From: Pseudoneurospora amorphoporcata
Taxonomy: Eukaryota > Ascomycota > Sordariomycetes > Sordariales > Sordariaceae
Direction: 5' to 3'
NCBI GenBank assembly: GCA_033297205.1
Contig: MU859102.1
Span: 1 to 64,000, forward strand
Length of the DNA stretch: 64,000 nucleotides
Shown in pieces: positions 47,116 through 57,345 of this stretch. The notes under the pieces are model-generated. The model saw only the letters and a program-made list of their open reading frames with translations. It had not been told where the DNA came from and searched no databases. The position numbers were made by a program, and so were the translations under genes. Within the stretch, counting starts at the first letter, position 1. Each line of letters begins with the position of its first letter.

Positions 47116-47987
47116 ACTAGCGATTTCATAGCTATGGGAAATACACAAGATTCGGGATAAAACTTATCTTCAAGGGATATAATGGGTTTAACTGTTTAAC
47201 GAAAAAGAAGTCGGCGTCTGATACCCCCTGGCATTTGGTTCATGGCATGGAAATGAATATTTTTGATAACTATTCTGCCCGTTCCATGAGACATGACCAA
47301 ATGGGCCATTGCTCAAACTCCTCCCTTGCAAGCCATAGATCTACTTGTTCTAAGACTTGAATCTGACATCTTGTGTTCTCGTCCACTTGTAATCGTTGTG
47401 CTATGTTGTGAGCGCTTTTGTGACCAACCCTTTTTTGTGCCATTGGCCAGTAGAGAAACAAGAACATTTCGGTACAATCATATACGCGTATCATGCTATA
47501 AGAACCGCTTGTTCTATTGTCCATGCTTCTGAACCACATCCATGCCCTACAATCCTTTCTCCTGTCCAGTTCTAAACGTTTATCCTTTCTCTTGCCATAA
47601 CCCATAATCGTACATGCCTACAGACGTAACCCTATCCTCGATGACTGTTTCCCAAGAGCCCGACAAGCCTTGCTTCCGGAATCGAGGGTTCATTAACAAA
47701 GAGGTTCTTTTTTCCCGACCTGCCGTCGACCCCCTTTCCATCACAGTGAGTCCAAGTGTACCAAACCCAACGAAGCCACCGTAGAAAACCGCATCGGATA
47801 CCTCGGCCATTTTCCAAGTCTCCCAAGTCTCCCAAGCACGCCCGGCCCGAGGGACAATTCAGCTCCCAGCTGGAAACGAACCCTCAACCTGCTTCTTCTT
47901 CTTCTGTGCCTCTTCCCCCCTCCTCTTCTCCTGCTCCCTCCTTAATGCATACGCCCCCTCCCACGCCTTCCGATTAGCGGCATGGAT
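47116..47987. other. Convergent 3' flanks of L25 and tim8 genes
   Basis: Contains both 3' UTRs. No supported gene; a TTC-rich stretch lies at about 47890-47935 just downstream of tim8. Confidence 0.55.
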
Positions 47988-48510
47988 CTACTTGCCGCCC
48001 CTTGTGAGCTTCTGCACGTGGTTCATGATGGCGAGGTTGACATCCATGAAACGCTCGACGCAGTCGGACATGCAGACGGCCTCGGACTTGTCGAGCTGGT
48101 TGGTCTTAATGTTGGAGGTGATGCATTTCTTCCAGCAGGAGTCGGTGAGGGCGTGGGTTACTGTTTGAGTGATTGATGTCAGTGTTAGACAGGTGACTAA
48201 GGTAGGTGGTTATAGGGAGTGAGTGCACAGGGGCGGGATGGATGGGTGGAGAGAGAGGGGACTGAATTCTGGACACAGAGGGAAGAGGGAAGTAGTAGGT
48301 AGGTGTGGCAGGACTCGTTGATAGAGGGACGACAACAAGTTTCAGTTGGACTGTGGAAGAGGACGAGGGGTGGAAAAGAGGGTAGGAAGATATTGGAGTG
48401 TACATACGTCCTTGAATCCTCTGGCGCTGCGTCTCGTTGGAAATAAAGGTGCGAAGCTCGGTCTTGGCCTTCTCGTTGAGGAGATCGAGGTCGGCCTGAG
48501 GAATATCCAT
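47988..48510 (-). CDS. tim8: Mitochondrial import small Tim subunit Tim8
   Basis: Small Tim chaperone of the mitochondrial intermembrane space that, with Tim13, escorts hydrophobic inner-membrane precursors such as Tim23. Two exons (48510-48408, 48160-47988) separated by a 247-base intron with GTATGT donor give 91 residues, the usual length. The ATG opens MDIPQADLDLLNEKAK. The twin CX3C motif is present: Cys43/Cys47 in CWKKC and Cys64/Cys68 in CMSDC, which form the two disulphides of the helical hairpin. VERFMDVN follows. There is no cleavable presequence, as expected for import by the Mia40 pathway. Identification is secure. Confidence 0.95.
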
Positions 48511-49297
48511 TGTGTCGGTGGTTTGTTTGCTGTTGTTGGTGGTTGTTACGGTGGTTGTAATATGTTGGAGGGGCGGTGATGTGGTGGAAGTAATTGAAGA
48601 AAGTAATCGATATCAAGAAATTGGATAAACAACCGGAAGAGGTTTCGATACTGCCTATCGACGTAGCGTGCAATTGGATTGGATGCTGTATGGAGCTCTC
48701 TGCGGAAGCTTTTGGGCGGTACCTGCCTGCCTGCCAGGTGAGCACCGCGACCGGGGGTGTGGATCAAGAATTCTTTTCGGGGTGAGGAGCCAATGAGAGG
48801 ACTAGACTAGGTTTTGAGGATGCTCTTGATGAGCAACTGCAGTTTGCAACACTTCACTTTTGCAACCATCAGGTTTCAAGTCTTTGAAACTCACAACTTA
48901 TTACACTCTATCTAAGAATCTAAGCCATGTTTTTCTTCTACGGGGAATAATGATATCGAAATGACATCTAACAATCGTAGTTCATACCGCACAACACTAC
49001 TACGTTTATAAACCATCCGTTACTGCCCTGAGACACGGAACACTGAGACACTACCTAACCAACTCCATAAGACAGATTCTTGGGTATCTAGCAACGCATC
49101 TATGGTCTATCCCGTCAAAAATTAGTATACAAAGAGATGCGTAATCTTTTTTCGAGATGGAAAATGCCGCCACACTCCCATGTTATTACAGCCCATCTTA
49201 TTGACGTTGCTTGGCAGCTTTCCCTGTAAACCAAAGTCCAAAGGAACCAGTTGCTCGTTCTTTACTCGCACAAAAAACCACAACCCGTTTTTTCGAC
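48511..49297. other. Intergenic, tim8 promoter and 3' flank of the Mnr2-like gene
   Basis: Both neighbours are on the minus strand, so this holds the tim8 leader and promoter on the left and the transporter's 3' UTR on the right. Nothing else is recognised. Confidence 0.55.
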
Positions 49298-51258
49298 TTA
49301 TACCCACTTTTTGTGCTTCGCAAAGAGGTATGACAAGATGCAAAAGGAAATCAAAGAGGCCAAGATGCAGAAGAAGGGGACAAGAGTCTCCAGTCCCTGC
49401 CATGGAACGTGAACGTTCATGCCGAACAAGCCTGTCACCACGTTGAGCGGGACGATGATGGAGGCCAGCATGGTGATCTTGCTGAGGACGCGGTTCGTAG
49501 CAGTTCCCTGAATGATGCCGTCGATGGAGATCTGGGCGAGGTAATTGCTGTGCGCACGAGACAGCATCTTTTCGAAGTGGCCCAGGTTGGTCATCATGGT
49601 CACCACGTGGTCCTGAATATCACCGAGGTATAGACCGATGTCCATGCGCGGTGTGACCTTGTAGTTCTCGTTGCAGCGCTTGGTGAAGCCCTTGAGGACA
49701 TCCGCTTTCCCCCCCAGCAAGCGCATCAAGCCCATGACATTCTTGCGGGCGATGCCAATCTTCTTCAAAAACTGAGCCATGTCGTCTGACCGAGCAATGA
49801 ACACATCGTCCTCGATCTGATCGGTTTCTTTCTCGAGTTTACTGATTTCAGGAGCGAACGAATCGACAATGTCGTCACTAGGTACTGGTTAGTCAATGTG
49901 TACTATGGGTCAACAAGATAGCGAATCTGCTCATTTCCATAAACTTACATCAAGGCGTAGCAGATCCAATCGCTACTCAAGGAGACATAATCCTTCAACA
50001 TCGTAATTCTCTTCCTCACATGTGAGGCATGGGCATTGGTGGCGTAGCTGAAGCTCAGCGTGCCTTCGCGGAACACTACCACATAGATGTTGAAGGGCAT
50101 GTACTCCTTTTCCCCGGTTGGTTCCTCTACCTCGATAAAGAACGATCTGAATGAGGCGAAGTAGTAAGAGGGGAACAGCTCAATCTTCTCCCGTGATTCT
50201 TGAGTAGTGATATCCTCAATTGTCAGGGGATGGATACCGAAAGCTCTGCAGACGGCACGAATCTCCTCTTCGGAGGGGTTGTTCATGTTCAGCCACCAGA
50301 CTCCATCGGTCTCACCCTTCGGAAAGCTGAAGAGGCCTCTAATATCTTCCCCGGGCAAGATCAAACCTTCCAGATCGGCAGCGTGGATCGTAGATTCCCA
50401 GGCCGAAGAAAAGAAGCTGACCCGGCTCTGGTCAATCGGAGGCTGTGGCGGCTGTACCGCCGTTTTGGCCCCTGATTCGTCATCTGTCTCGGGACTTTTC
50501 TCCCGACGAATATCCGTCTCCGAAGGGGCTGAAAGAATATCTCCATCCAATGTCACCATTGGCATAGTGGATGTAACATCCGGTTCGGCAGGCCGCAAAT
50601 CGGGAAAGACACGGATGGCTGAGGGACGACGGGCTGACTGTCGAGCTTCATTCTCGGCCTTGATGAATGTCTCCAGGTAATGGAAATCAATGTGCAAGTT
50701 ATCATCCCTATGATCATCTTGCAAGGGGAAGCAGACATCTTCCTCGGCGGATTTGTTGGTTGCCAAGCTGGCAGTGTCATCAATGACCGTCGGCTGCTTG
50801 CTGCGGTAGCTGTGGCGGCTGACGACAGAGGCAGTCCGCTGAAGCTCTGGGGTCTCTTCTACTCGACGCTCGGGTCTTGTCGGCTCGGAGAAGGAGAAGT
50901 CACGTTCCCTTCGGCGCGCTTCCGCAAAAGCCTTGACCGAGTTCGGGGGTGAGATAGACCGGACATCCAACTGAGACTCCACAGTTCCTCGCCGGTCTCT
51001 CCTGTAGACTGGCGAGTGCTCCTGATCCTCCTCGTCGACGACAGCTTCCTCAAAATCTCGGACTCGTGTGCCCTGATACGAGTCGCCATGTGTTGGGCCT
51101 GTTTCAATAACCAGCCCTGGGCCATACAAGGAATCGAATGTTCCGCGTCGAGGACGGTCAGGTCGTTGGACAGAGACAGACTGGTTCCGGTGATCGTCAA
51201 GTTCGGGCACAGGGGTCGAGTACCCGGAGTTCCCAACGTTTTCCTCCTGGTCAGACAT
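49298..51258 (-). CDS. Mnr2/Alr-type CorA Mg2+ transporter
   Basis: Two exons (51258-49949, 49877-49298) joined over a 71-base intron give 629 residues. The join yields YALIDDIVDSFAPEI, a conserved block. The ATG opens MSDQEENVGNSG. The first 290 residues are acidic/Ser/Arg-rich and cytosolic, as in Mnr2 and Alr proteins. The CorA domain follows: LWWLN-like VWWLNMNNPSEEE, FGIHPLTIEDI, EYMPFNIYVVVF, then stalk helices and the first membrane segment ending in the signature GMN at residues about 589-591 (GLFGMNVHVPW). The second segment is FFCILASLISFCILSYLF, then a short basic tail. The intact GMN and acidic N-terminus support Mg2+ transport at the plasma or vacuolar membrane. It could be either Alr1-like or Mnr2-like. 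Confidence 0.93.
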
Positions 51259-53371
51259 GGTTGCGACGGTTGGATCCGCTTCTTGGTGGTTGGGTGGGTC
51301 GAATTAGGTGTAATATCGGTTATATATACTATAATCGTCGTTGGTGAACTAAGTGAAGGGTCGGCAATGGCCCTCAACGCCCAGGATCGGGGGGCAATCA
51401 GTCGGTTCGCATATTGTCGTCTAAAGGTCGACTCAAAAGGCACCAGCGGATGGCAGCGAACGGCCAGCAGCCGTCCGCGACGATGACCGAATGGCGCAAC
51501 AAAAAAGGGACGGAAGGGCGTCGAAGTCGACGTCGGCTACCAAAGCGCAAGATCGGTGAGCGTAAATCGTGGATGTTTCTTCAAAGATGGACTGTTGGTT
51601 CGAGCGATGTGCAATTAAGGGGGTTTCTTGTTCACTCCAATATAGACCCAGAAGCTGGGACCTAGGAGCGAACGAACGGACGAAAGGCTTTCACGGATAG
51701 AGCCCGCCAACTTGATGGCCTTTGCTGGAATGACTGGCGGCGGCGAAGTCGGTGAGTGGCGTGATAGGCGAGGGCTGATGTGAGGTGTTTCCCAGCAGCA
51801 ACCAATTTTTTTATCGGATGAATCGAGGTCCGACGACAGCAGAGTTGACGAGTTCGGGCGCCGGGCTGGGAATTGGGCCGGCGGAGGGTCAAAGAGGTCA
51901 AGGATCTGCCCTTTTCAAAGGCCGTCGAAGAATCCAAGAAGGAATAGGAGTGGCGGAAAGACGAAGTTTCTAGCAGAGCCCTGAGAGATGACGTTGCTGG
52001 GAAATGACGAGCATACGTCTGCGCATCACCTGTCGTCGGCGGGGAGGCTAACAGCGGGGATAGAGAAGGTGTAACTGGAGTCGGATATGTTGAATACGGA
52101 AGCGCTAAAATGAGGTTGTTGGGGTTTGGATGTTGAAAGGTGGAAAGATGGAAGGGAAGGGTCGAGGACACCGCGCTAGTTTTGTGAAAAAAATATTAAA
52201 TAAGAGTGGGAGGTGTCGGGTCTGTTCCACAAGGCGTGGTTCCGTGGAGACCCGTCTTCTTGGTGTGTTTCGTCCCAAGGGAAGGTTCAAGTTCACGGGG
52301 CAAAAGCGCAATGATCCTTCCATGCCCGATAGGTAAGTCTTGTTCGGGAAGGGGCTGAGTGCTTGGTCTCCATAGAGGTATACATTTAGGTTTGTAGGGT
52401 TTGATAGGAGACAAGCCTTGACAGGGCAATTAAAAGTTTGTTAGCAAAGAAAATCAAAGAGAGGAAAAAATAGATTTGCCCGTTCTTAGCGTCCTTTGTA
52501 CAAGGTTCCCGACGGTGTTCCTCCTTACCGCTTGCGAGGTGAATGAAAAAGGGCAGCGGTCATCGGATCGCACAAGCACCCTTCGCCGCAAGACAGGCCG
52601 CGTATAACCTTTCAACAAGGTTATCTGAGCCTTTTAGCTTCGAACTGGATCGAATCCCGTCCATGTGATTCAACAATTGACCATGATCCCACAGAAACAG
52701 GAATGCGGTGTTCCGATATCAAATCGTCGATGCACAATTGAACGGTACCTCTAGCTACCTTATCTAGTACCAATCAGCTAGCAAGGCACCCCCGCTAATT
52801 CAGCCTCAGAACCGTCTCCCTCTTTGTTTTAAACTCCCGTCTGCTGCAGCACATGCCTGCGTCGTTGAGCAACCTCCCACTTTGCCCACCACTTCATGTT
52901 CCTGTTTCCATTCAGGTTGAATCCCTTTCTGAGTGGCTTTCCACTTCCCTTTGACTGCGGGACGTAGGTATATCTGGGCGTTGGTGCGGGTGGGGCTATT
53001 TGGGGGTACGGTAGCAGTACGTACCGCAGTACACCCCTACCGTACGGTATAGCCTAGAGGAAGGCCCGGTCCGGGGCAGGCCCCGAAACAGACACGTAAA
53101 GGTAGCACGGGCATCCAATGGAAGGTGATACCTATGCGATGCGCTACAGTTACCTATGTTTGGTGTACCTCAATGTCCGATTTCCTCCTCCATGCAACAC
53201 CTTGACGACCATTTGATATTGAACTTCCGCGATACAAACGCAATCCACTTGTAAACGAAATCTACCACCTGCCATCGAATACGATTCAGGGTCCAGGGCT
53301 CTCGATGAACCGAAATACCTGTCCGATTGCCGCCCATTCTTGATCCTCTCCGGCATAACGCTTGCTTCACG
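51259..53371. other. Divergent intergenic region, Mg2+ transporter and spc1
   Basis: Holds the leader and promoter of the minus-strand transporter on the left and the spc1 promoter on the right. The 169-codon minus ORF at 51662-52171 has no domain and low-complexity content. A cluster of short palindromes built from GTACGGTA/TACCGTAC occurs at 53016-53050. Nothing else is supported. Confidence 0.5.
53016..53050. repeat. Palindromic TACGGTA / TACCGTA cluster
   Basis: TACGGTAG is followed by GTACGTAC, two GCAGTAC units and then CTACCGTACGGTA, so nested short dyads overlap within 35 bases. It lies about 320 bases upstream of the spc1 ATG. It may be a regulatory dyad or merely a simple-sequence island. 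Confidence 0.5.
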
Positions 53372-53821
53372 ATGGCCGAACAACTGCTGGATCAAATCCG
53401 CGATGTGGCGGAGGGCCAAATTGTTCGTCTTGCCCGTTCAACACCCGTGTCAGGGCCCTTCTTTGATACGACAACTGACATCAGTGACATCTAGGACTTC
53501 GAGGGACAGAAGCTGGTAGAACTCCTCGTCAACGTAACTCTGGCACTTACAGGTGTATGTTGTCCCGTACCTATTCAAACGCAGCCGGGGCCTCGCTGAC
53601 ATGAAGTCTTGAGTGAACAGTTCGTCTCGTTTCTCGTCGGTTATATCTTGCAAGACATCAAGCTGGCGCTCCAGATTGGGCTTGCCGGAACCGCCCTCAC
53701 CTTCGTCATCGCCGTTCCTCCGTGGCCGTTCTACAATCGAAACCCTGTCAAGTGGCTCCAAGTTGGCGGCGGGCTGGTACCGCCACAAAACCTGATCATA
53801 GATGAGAAGAGTTTCAGGTAG
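53372..53821 (+). CDS. spc1: Signal peptidase complex subunit Spc1 (SPCS1)
   Basis: Small non-catalytic subunit of the ER signal peptidase. Three exons (53372-53422, 53495-53554, 53621-53821) give 103 residues. Introns are 72 and 66 bases. The first uses a weak GTTCGT donor and the second a strong GTATGT. The ATG opens MAEQLLDQIRDVAEGQI, joined to DFEGQKLVELL, the family signature. Two membrane hairpin segments follow (about 27-47 and 52-72), then the conserved PPWPFYNRNPVKW just after the second segment. The family has both ends in the cytosol. The C-terminal tail (LQVGGGLVPPQNLIIDEKSFR in part) is variable. Too short for its exons to be obvious, but the splice product is convincing. Confidence 0.93.
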
Positions 53822-54128
53822 ACTGCTGTCGTTGCCGGGTCGTCACACAGTTCACATCTATGGCTGCGAGGAGAAAGGAGGTTGAGCAAAGCAACATCGT
53901 TAAAAATACCACATGCGCCGGTCATTATATTCGTTCTGCTGCACGCTTTAGCATGCTCAATATAGCGTGGCCCGCTAGCCTATCATGCTGGAACCTTCCT
54001 GATGTGTAATACTCCGTGGCGTATGCTTTCTAGCCTTGTGAGAATCCTCAGATGTTTTCCTCGTCCGTGTCTCGCCCCGCAGCATGGTCGAGTAGCCACA
54101 AATACGCATCCCAACTCCTGATCTGCCT
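53822..54128. other. Convergent 3' flanks of spc1 and rbx1
   Basis: A 307-base gap between two convergent stop codons, so the two 3' UTRs are likely to overlap or abut. Nothing else is seen. Confidence 0.6.
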
Positions 54129-54684
54129 TTAACGGCCGTACTTCTGGAACTCCCAATCTCTGTTGTCGAGAGGGCACACTTGACGGGCCTTGAGCCATCT
54201 CGAAATGCAGTGGAAATGGAACGCATGCTATGAAGTTGCCGGTTAGTCACCGGACTAAGGATCACACGGAGAACAGACAAGAAAGGCCTTACATTGCAAA
54301 TACCCCACGCAACTGTGCATTCTTCCGAGGTGGCAGATGACTGGTTCGCCTGACACTCAATGCCTAGAAGGAACCCAAGTTCAAAATCAGTACAAAATCG
54401 AGTGTCAAGAAAAGGGTATAGAGGGAACTTACACAAATCCATGATATGGTTTCGGCAGATAGCACAGTTGTCAACTACAATATCCCAAGCCCAGAGCGCC
54501 ACCGCGTTCCACTACAGACATGTTTGTCAGCGTAATGCCATGGCCTTACGAAGGGGCAAGTGTTCACCTTCTTGACCTCGAAGCGAGGCTTGCCGTCTGC
54601 CTTCTTTCCCTTAGTCTCGGCAGCGGTGTTCTTCTTAACAACAACCGTAGAGGCTGGGGCGTCGGTCATATCGACATCCGCCAT
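54129..54684 (-). CDS. rbx1: RING-box protein Rbx1/Roc1, cullin-RING ligase subunit
   Basis: The RING subunit that recruits E2 to cullin scaffolds in SCF-type ubiquitin ligases and promotes cullin neddylation. Four exons (54684-54568, 54511-54433, 54363-54293, 54227-54129) give 121 residues. The ATG opens MADVDMTDAPAS. Conserved blocks are FEVKKWNAVALWAWDI (the cullin-binding beta strand), NCAICRNHIMDLCIEC, SEECTVAWGICNHAFHFHC and the end VCPLDNRDWEFQKYG, supplying the three-zinc RING-H2 ligands. Exon 1 ends at the weaker GTGAAC donor because that gives the conserved KKWNAV. A stronger GTAAGG donor 18 nt downstream would insert six residues in frame (VNTCPF). Identification is secure. Confidence 0.96.
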
Positions 54685-56079
54685 GGTGAAGTTGTTGAAT
54701 AACGTCTCGGATATCTAACCAGTTGTGGCGTGAAGGTACGAAGTGCTGCGACCCGGGTGATCGTGCAGGTGACGAGTCGAGAGACAAACGGAAGAGGCCG
54801 ACCGGTCGACGGAAAAAAATGATTCGTTTGGATAACAGGCGGAATTCGCAAAGAAGTCTAAAAGTTTCCAAAGCAGCCGAATGTCAGTTTGTTGTCGTGC
54901 TGTACACAGTATACTTGGCGTGGCTCAACTCGGAAAAGAGAGGAAAGCGAATTTAAAGCGGAAAGCTTGTAGGTACGGTAGCTGGAAGGTCTAGAAGGCT
55001 AAACTCGTACCTTCGAGATAAAGCGAAGTGCTCTCTGTTGCGGTTGCTCAAACAAAGGTTCTTCGTTGCGTCCTTGGTGTTGACAAAGTGCAGTGAAGGT
55101 AGCACAGCTTGCCCTTACTGTCCTTGTTGGATGTATGTTGATCCCGTCACGGTTGCCTATCGTAACCGGCACTGGAGGACGAATGTCAGTGGTGTGGAAG
55201 CTGGACATTGCTGATTGCAGTGACGGGATTCTGGTCAGTGATGCGCGATGGGTGGAGCAGTGGACTGCCTTCAGCCTTGGCTGACCCCGCTTTGCAAGGG
55301 TTTAGATTGATGTACATTTTAAACCCATTATATGCATACAGTCCTGCGGTGGCTGCTGACAGGATTGAGGGATAGCTCCTGGAGAGGCTATGCTTGAATC
55401 GGGAGGGGAATTGAGAATGAGCGACAACGCCACGAGAGGAGGGAGGAGCCGGCTGGAGGCCGGGCAAGTACAGCCCCAGGCGGTCGACGACAGGGCATTG
55501 CGCCGGGCTCTGTGCTGGTCGTTTGATGTTGACCGGTGTTGGAGGCCGGATGCCAGGTTGCCTCCATCACCATCCTCTTCCACTTCTTCCCTATTGTCGC
55601 CGCAGCGCAACATCACTACGGAATCACAGCGACAAACCACCACACTAGTTCGCCGAAAGAACACCATGCGCAAAGCTATTACCGTCAATCCCAGTATCGC
55701 CAATTCGAATAGTATTATTTCCCGCACTGTTGCGCCAGAGATCACCGCCGCCACAGCCCGTCAATCAGCGACAGCCGTCTCGTCAGGCTCTGATCGCATC
55801 CCCTTTTCGCACGTCCCTATCTCGTAGCCATATCGAGTCACTCGCCAGCCAGACGCCACGTCCAACTTGCCCGGTTTCTAGTCCAGTGTCTCATCACTGC
55901 TTCAATCGCACCCGAGGTCGTCGCCTAGCGTTTGTCTTGCTAGTTCTCACACACGCTTCGTTTCGCAGAGGAAGGCACCACGGAAGCGGCCCCTTGCCTC
56001 TACATCACCTTTACAGATCTCTTCGTTTGAACAGAAAACAAAGTCCAAGCTCGACTGCATTGTGCGCTGCTTACACATT
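54685..56079. promoter_or_regulatory. Divergent promoter region, rbx1 and Edc1-like gene
   Basis: Holds the leaders and promoters of the minus-strand rbx1 and the plus-strand Edc1-like gene. The 391-codon plus ORF starting at 55730 is a frame shadow running into the next gene. The minus ORF 55302-55754 is also unsupported. The 5' leader of the right gene is probably long. No specific site is identified. Confidence 0.5.
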
Positions 56080-57345
56080 ATGCAACGACAACAGCAACAA
56101 GACCAGCCGGGACCCCTCCCCAAGGCGACTCCCGGTCGACGACGCAACAACCGCCATTCCAGCAACACTATTGCTCCTCGCAGAACATATGCTTCGGAAA
56201 ACGACATGCCATCTGAAGGCCCCTATCCGATCAACTTTGGCCCTCCCGCCCCGTTTACGCCGCACAAGCCGGGCACCAAGTCGGGGACAAACAGCCCGGC
56301 TCCGGATCCGCAGGCAAACGGCTCCAGGCCCAAACCCCGTTCAACTAAGTCCTCAAGGTCGACCAAGCAGGTGTCCTCAACATCCCCGGCGTCGACACCG
56401 GCACCAGCTAGGAACTACCGGACTAGTCCTCCGCAAACAGCGGCTCTGCCCAAGTCGGTCTTCCCCCCTGCGTTTGCCGGTGGTTCCTTCCACGCCTCTC
56501 CGGCCCCGTCCGCACTCCCGATCCCTAGCTTTCTCGCCAAGTCGATGGACTCTCCCAGCGTCAAGGATACCGGCCGAGCCAACTCGGAGCCTTCACCTCC
56601 AGCCACCGACTCAGAAGCACCTACGCCTCGAACCCGTTTCCCCGCCAGTGACATTTCCCGAGAGGAATCTCCGCTTGACTTCTTCTTCCGTGCCGACCGT
56701 GCCGAGAAGGAGAGAGCTCGGAGCGGAAGTTTGGCCAACGTGTACGCTCATAGCACGAGCTTGTTCTCGCCCCAAGGACAAGGTCCATCATCTCAGGAAC
56801 CCCGGACTCTCCCTACTGGCACGAACCTACACGGAGCCCGGTTACATCACCACTCTGAGCCAGCCCAGCCGAATTACTCGATGGGCTTCTCTTCCAGTGA
56901 GCTAGGCGGAAACCAAGGGCGCTCTATGGGGCCAGCTTTCTCGAGACCCTACCAGGAACGCATTCGTGATGCAAGGTCGAGCGAAGGGCACCCTGGCGTT
57001 GCGTCGAGTGTTCCTCGGCAACAGCAGCAGCAACAGCAGCAGGAACCTAACATGGACCCTAGTGAGAAGCTCAAGAGATTCCTTGCGATCCCAGCAGTCC
57101 GAGAAAGTCAACTGGCAAATCAGCCACCGAGTCACCCGGCGAGCCAGCACTCGTTCCCAGGCCCTCACCTTCGTGGCGGCGAGCTCCATGGCAATCAACC
57201 ACTACCACCCGCTTCGTTTCCTCAAGCAGTCGATCAACACAGGTCGCCAGACATTCAAAGCATGGAGGATAGCCTTCGTCGGATCTTGAAGCTTGATTCT
57301 CGGGTCAATCTAGGGACATCCGCAACAAACTATCAAAGCTCCTAA
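56080..57345 (+). CDS. Disordered protein with Edc1/PNRC-like decapping-activation motif
   Basis: A single exon gives 421 residues. The ATG at 56080 opens MQRQQQQDQPGPLPKATPG; an in-frame GTG lies slightly upstream. The chain is almost all low-complexity (Pro, Ser, Arg, Gln). Residues about 132-150 read FAGGSFHASPAPSALPIP followed by SF. This matches the short linear motif of yeast Edc1/Edc2 and animal PNRC2: the YAG-type Dcp2-activation element joined to a proline-rich LPxP motif that binds the Dcp1 EVH1 domain. Other possible motifs are SREESPLDFFFRAD, TSLFSP, a polyglutamine run near the middle and a C-terminal helix SMEDSLRRILKLDSRVN. Function as an mRNA-decapping coactivator is inferred from the motif. 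It could instead be an unrelated disordered protein. Confidence 0.75.
   Translation: MQRQQQQDQPGPLPKATPGRRRNNRHSSNTIAPRRTYASENDMPSEGPYPINFGPPAPFTPHKPGTKSGTNSPAPDPQANGSRPKPRSTKSSRSTKQVSSTSPASTPAPARNYRTSPPQTAALPKSVFPPAFAGGSFHASPAPSALPIPSFLAKSMDSPSVKDTGRANSEPSPPATDSEAPTPRTRFPASDISREESPLDFFFRADRAEKERARSGSLANVYAHSTSLFSPQGQGPSSQEPRTLPTGTNLHGARLHHHSEPAQPNYSMGFSSSELGGNQGRSMGPAFSRPYQERIRDARSSEGHPGVASSVPRQQQQQQQQEPNMDPSEKLKRFLAIPAVRESQLANQPPSHPASQHSFPGPHLRGGELHGNQPLPPASFPQAVDQHRSPDIQSMEDSLRRILKLDSRVNLGTSATNYQSS

Noticed and set aside
55730..56905. 391-codon plus-strand ORF rich in Arg/Ser/Pro
   Set aside because: It overlaps the Edc1-like gene in another frame and begins in the leader. The gene's own frame carries the conserved motif, so this is a shadow.
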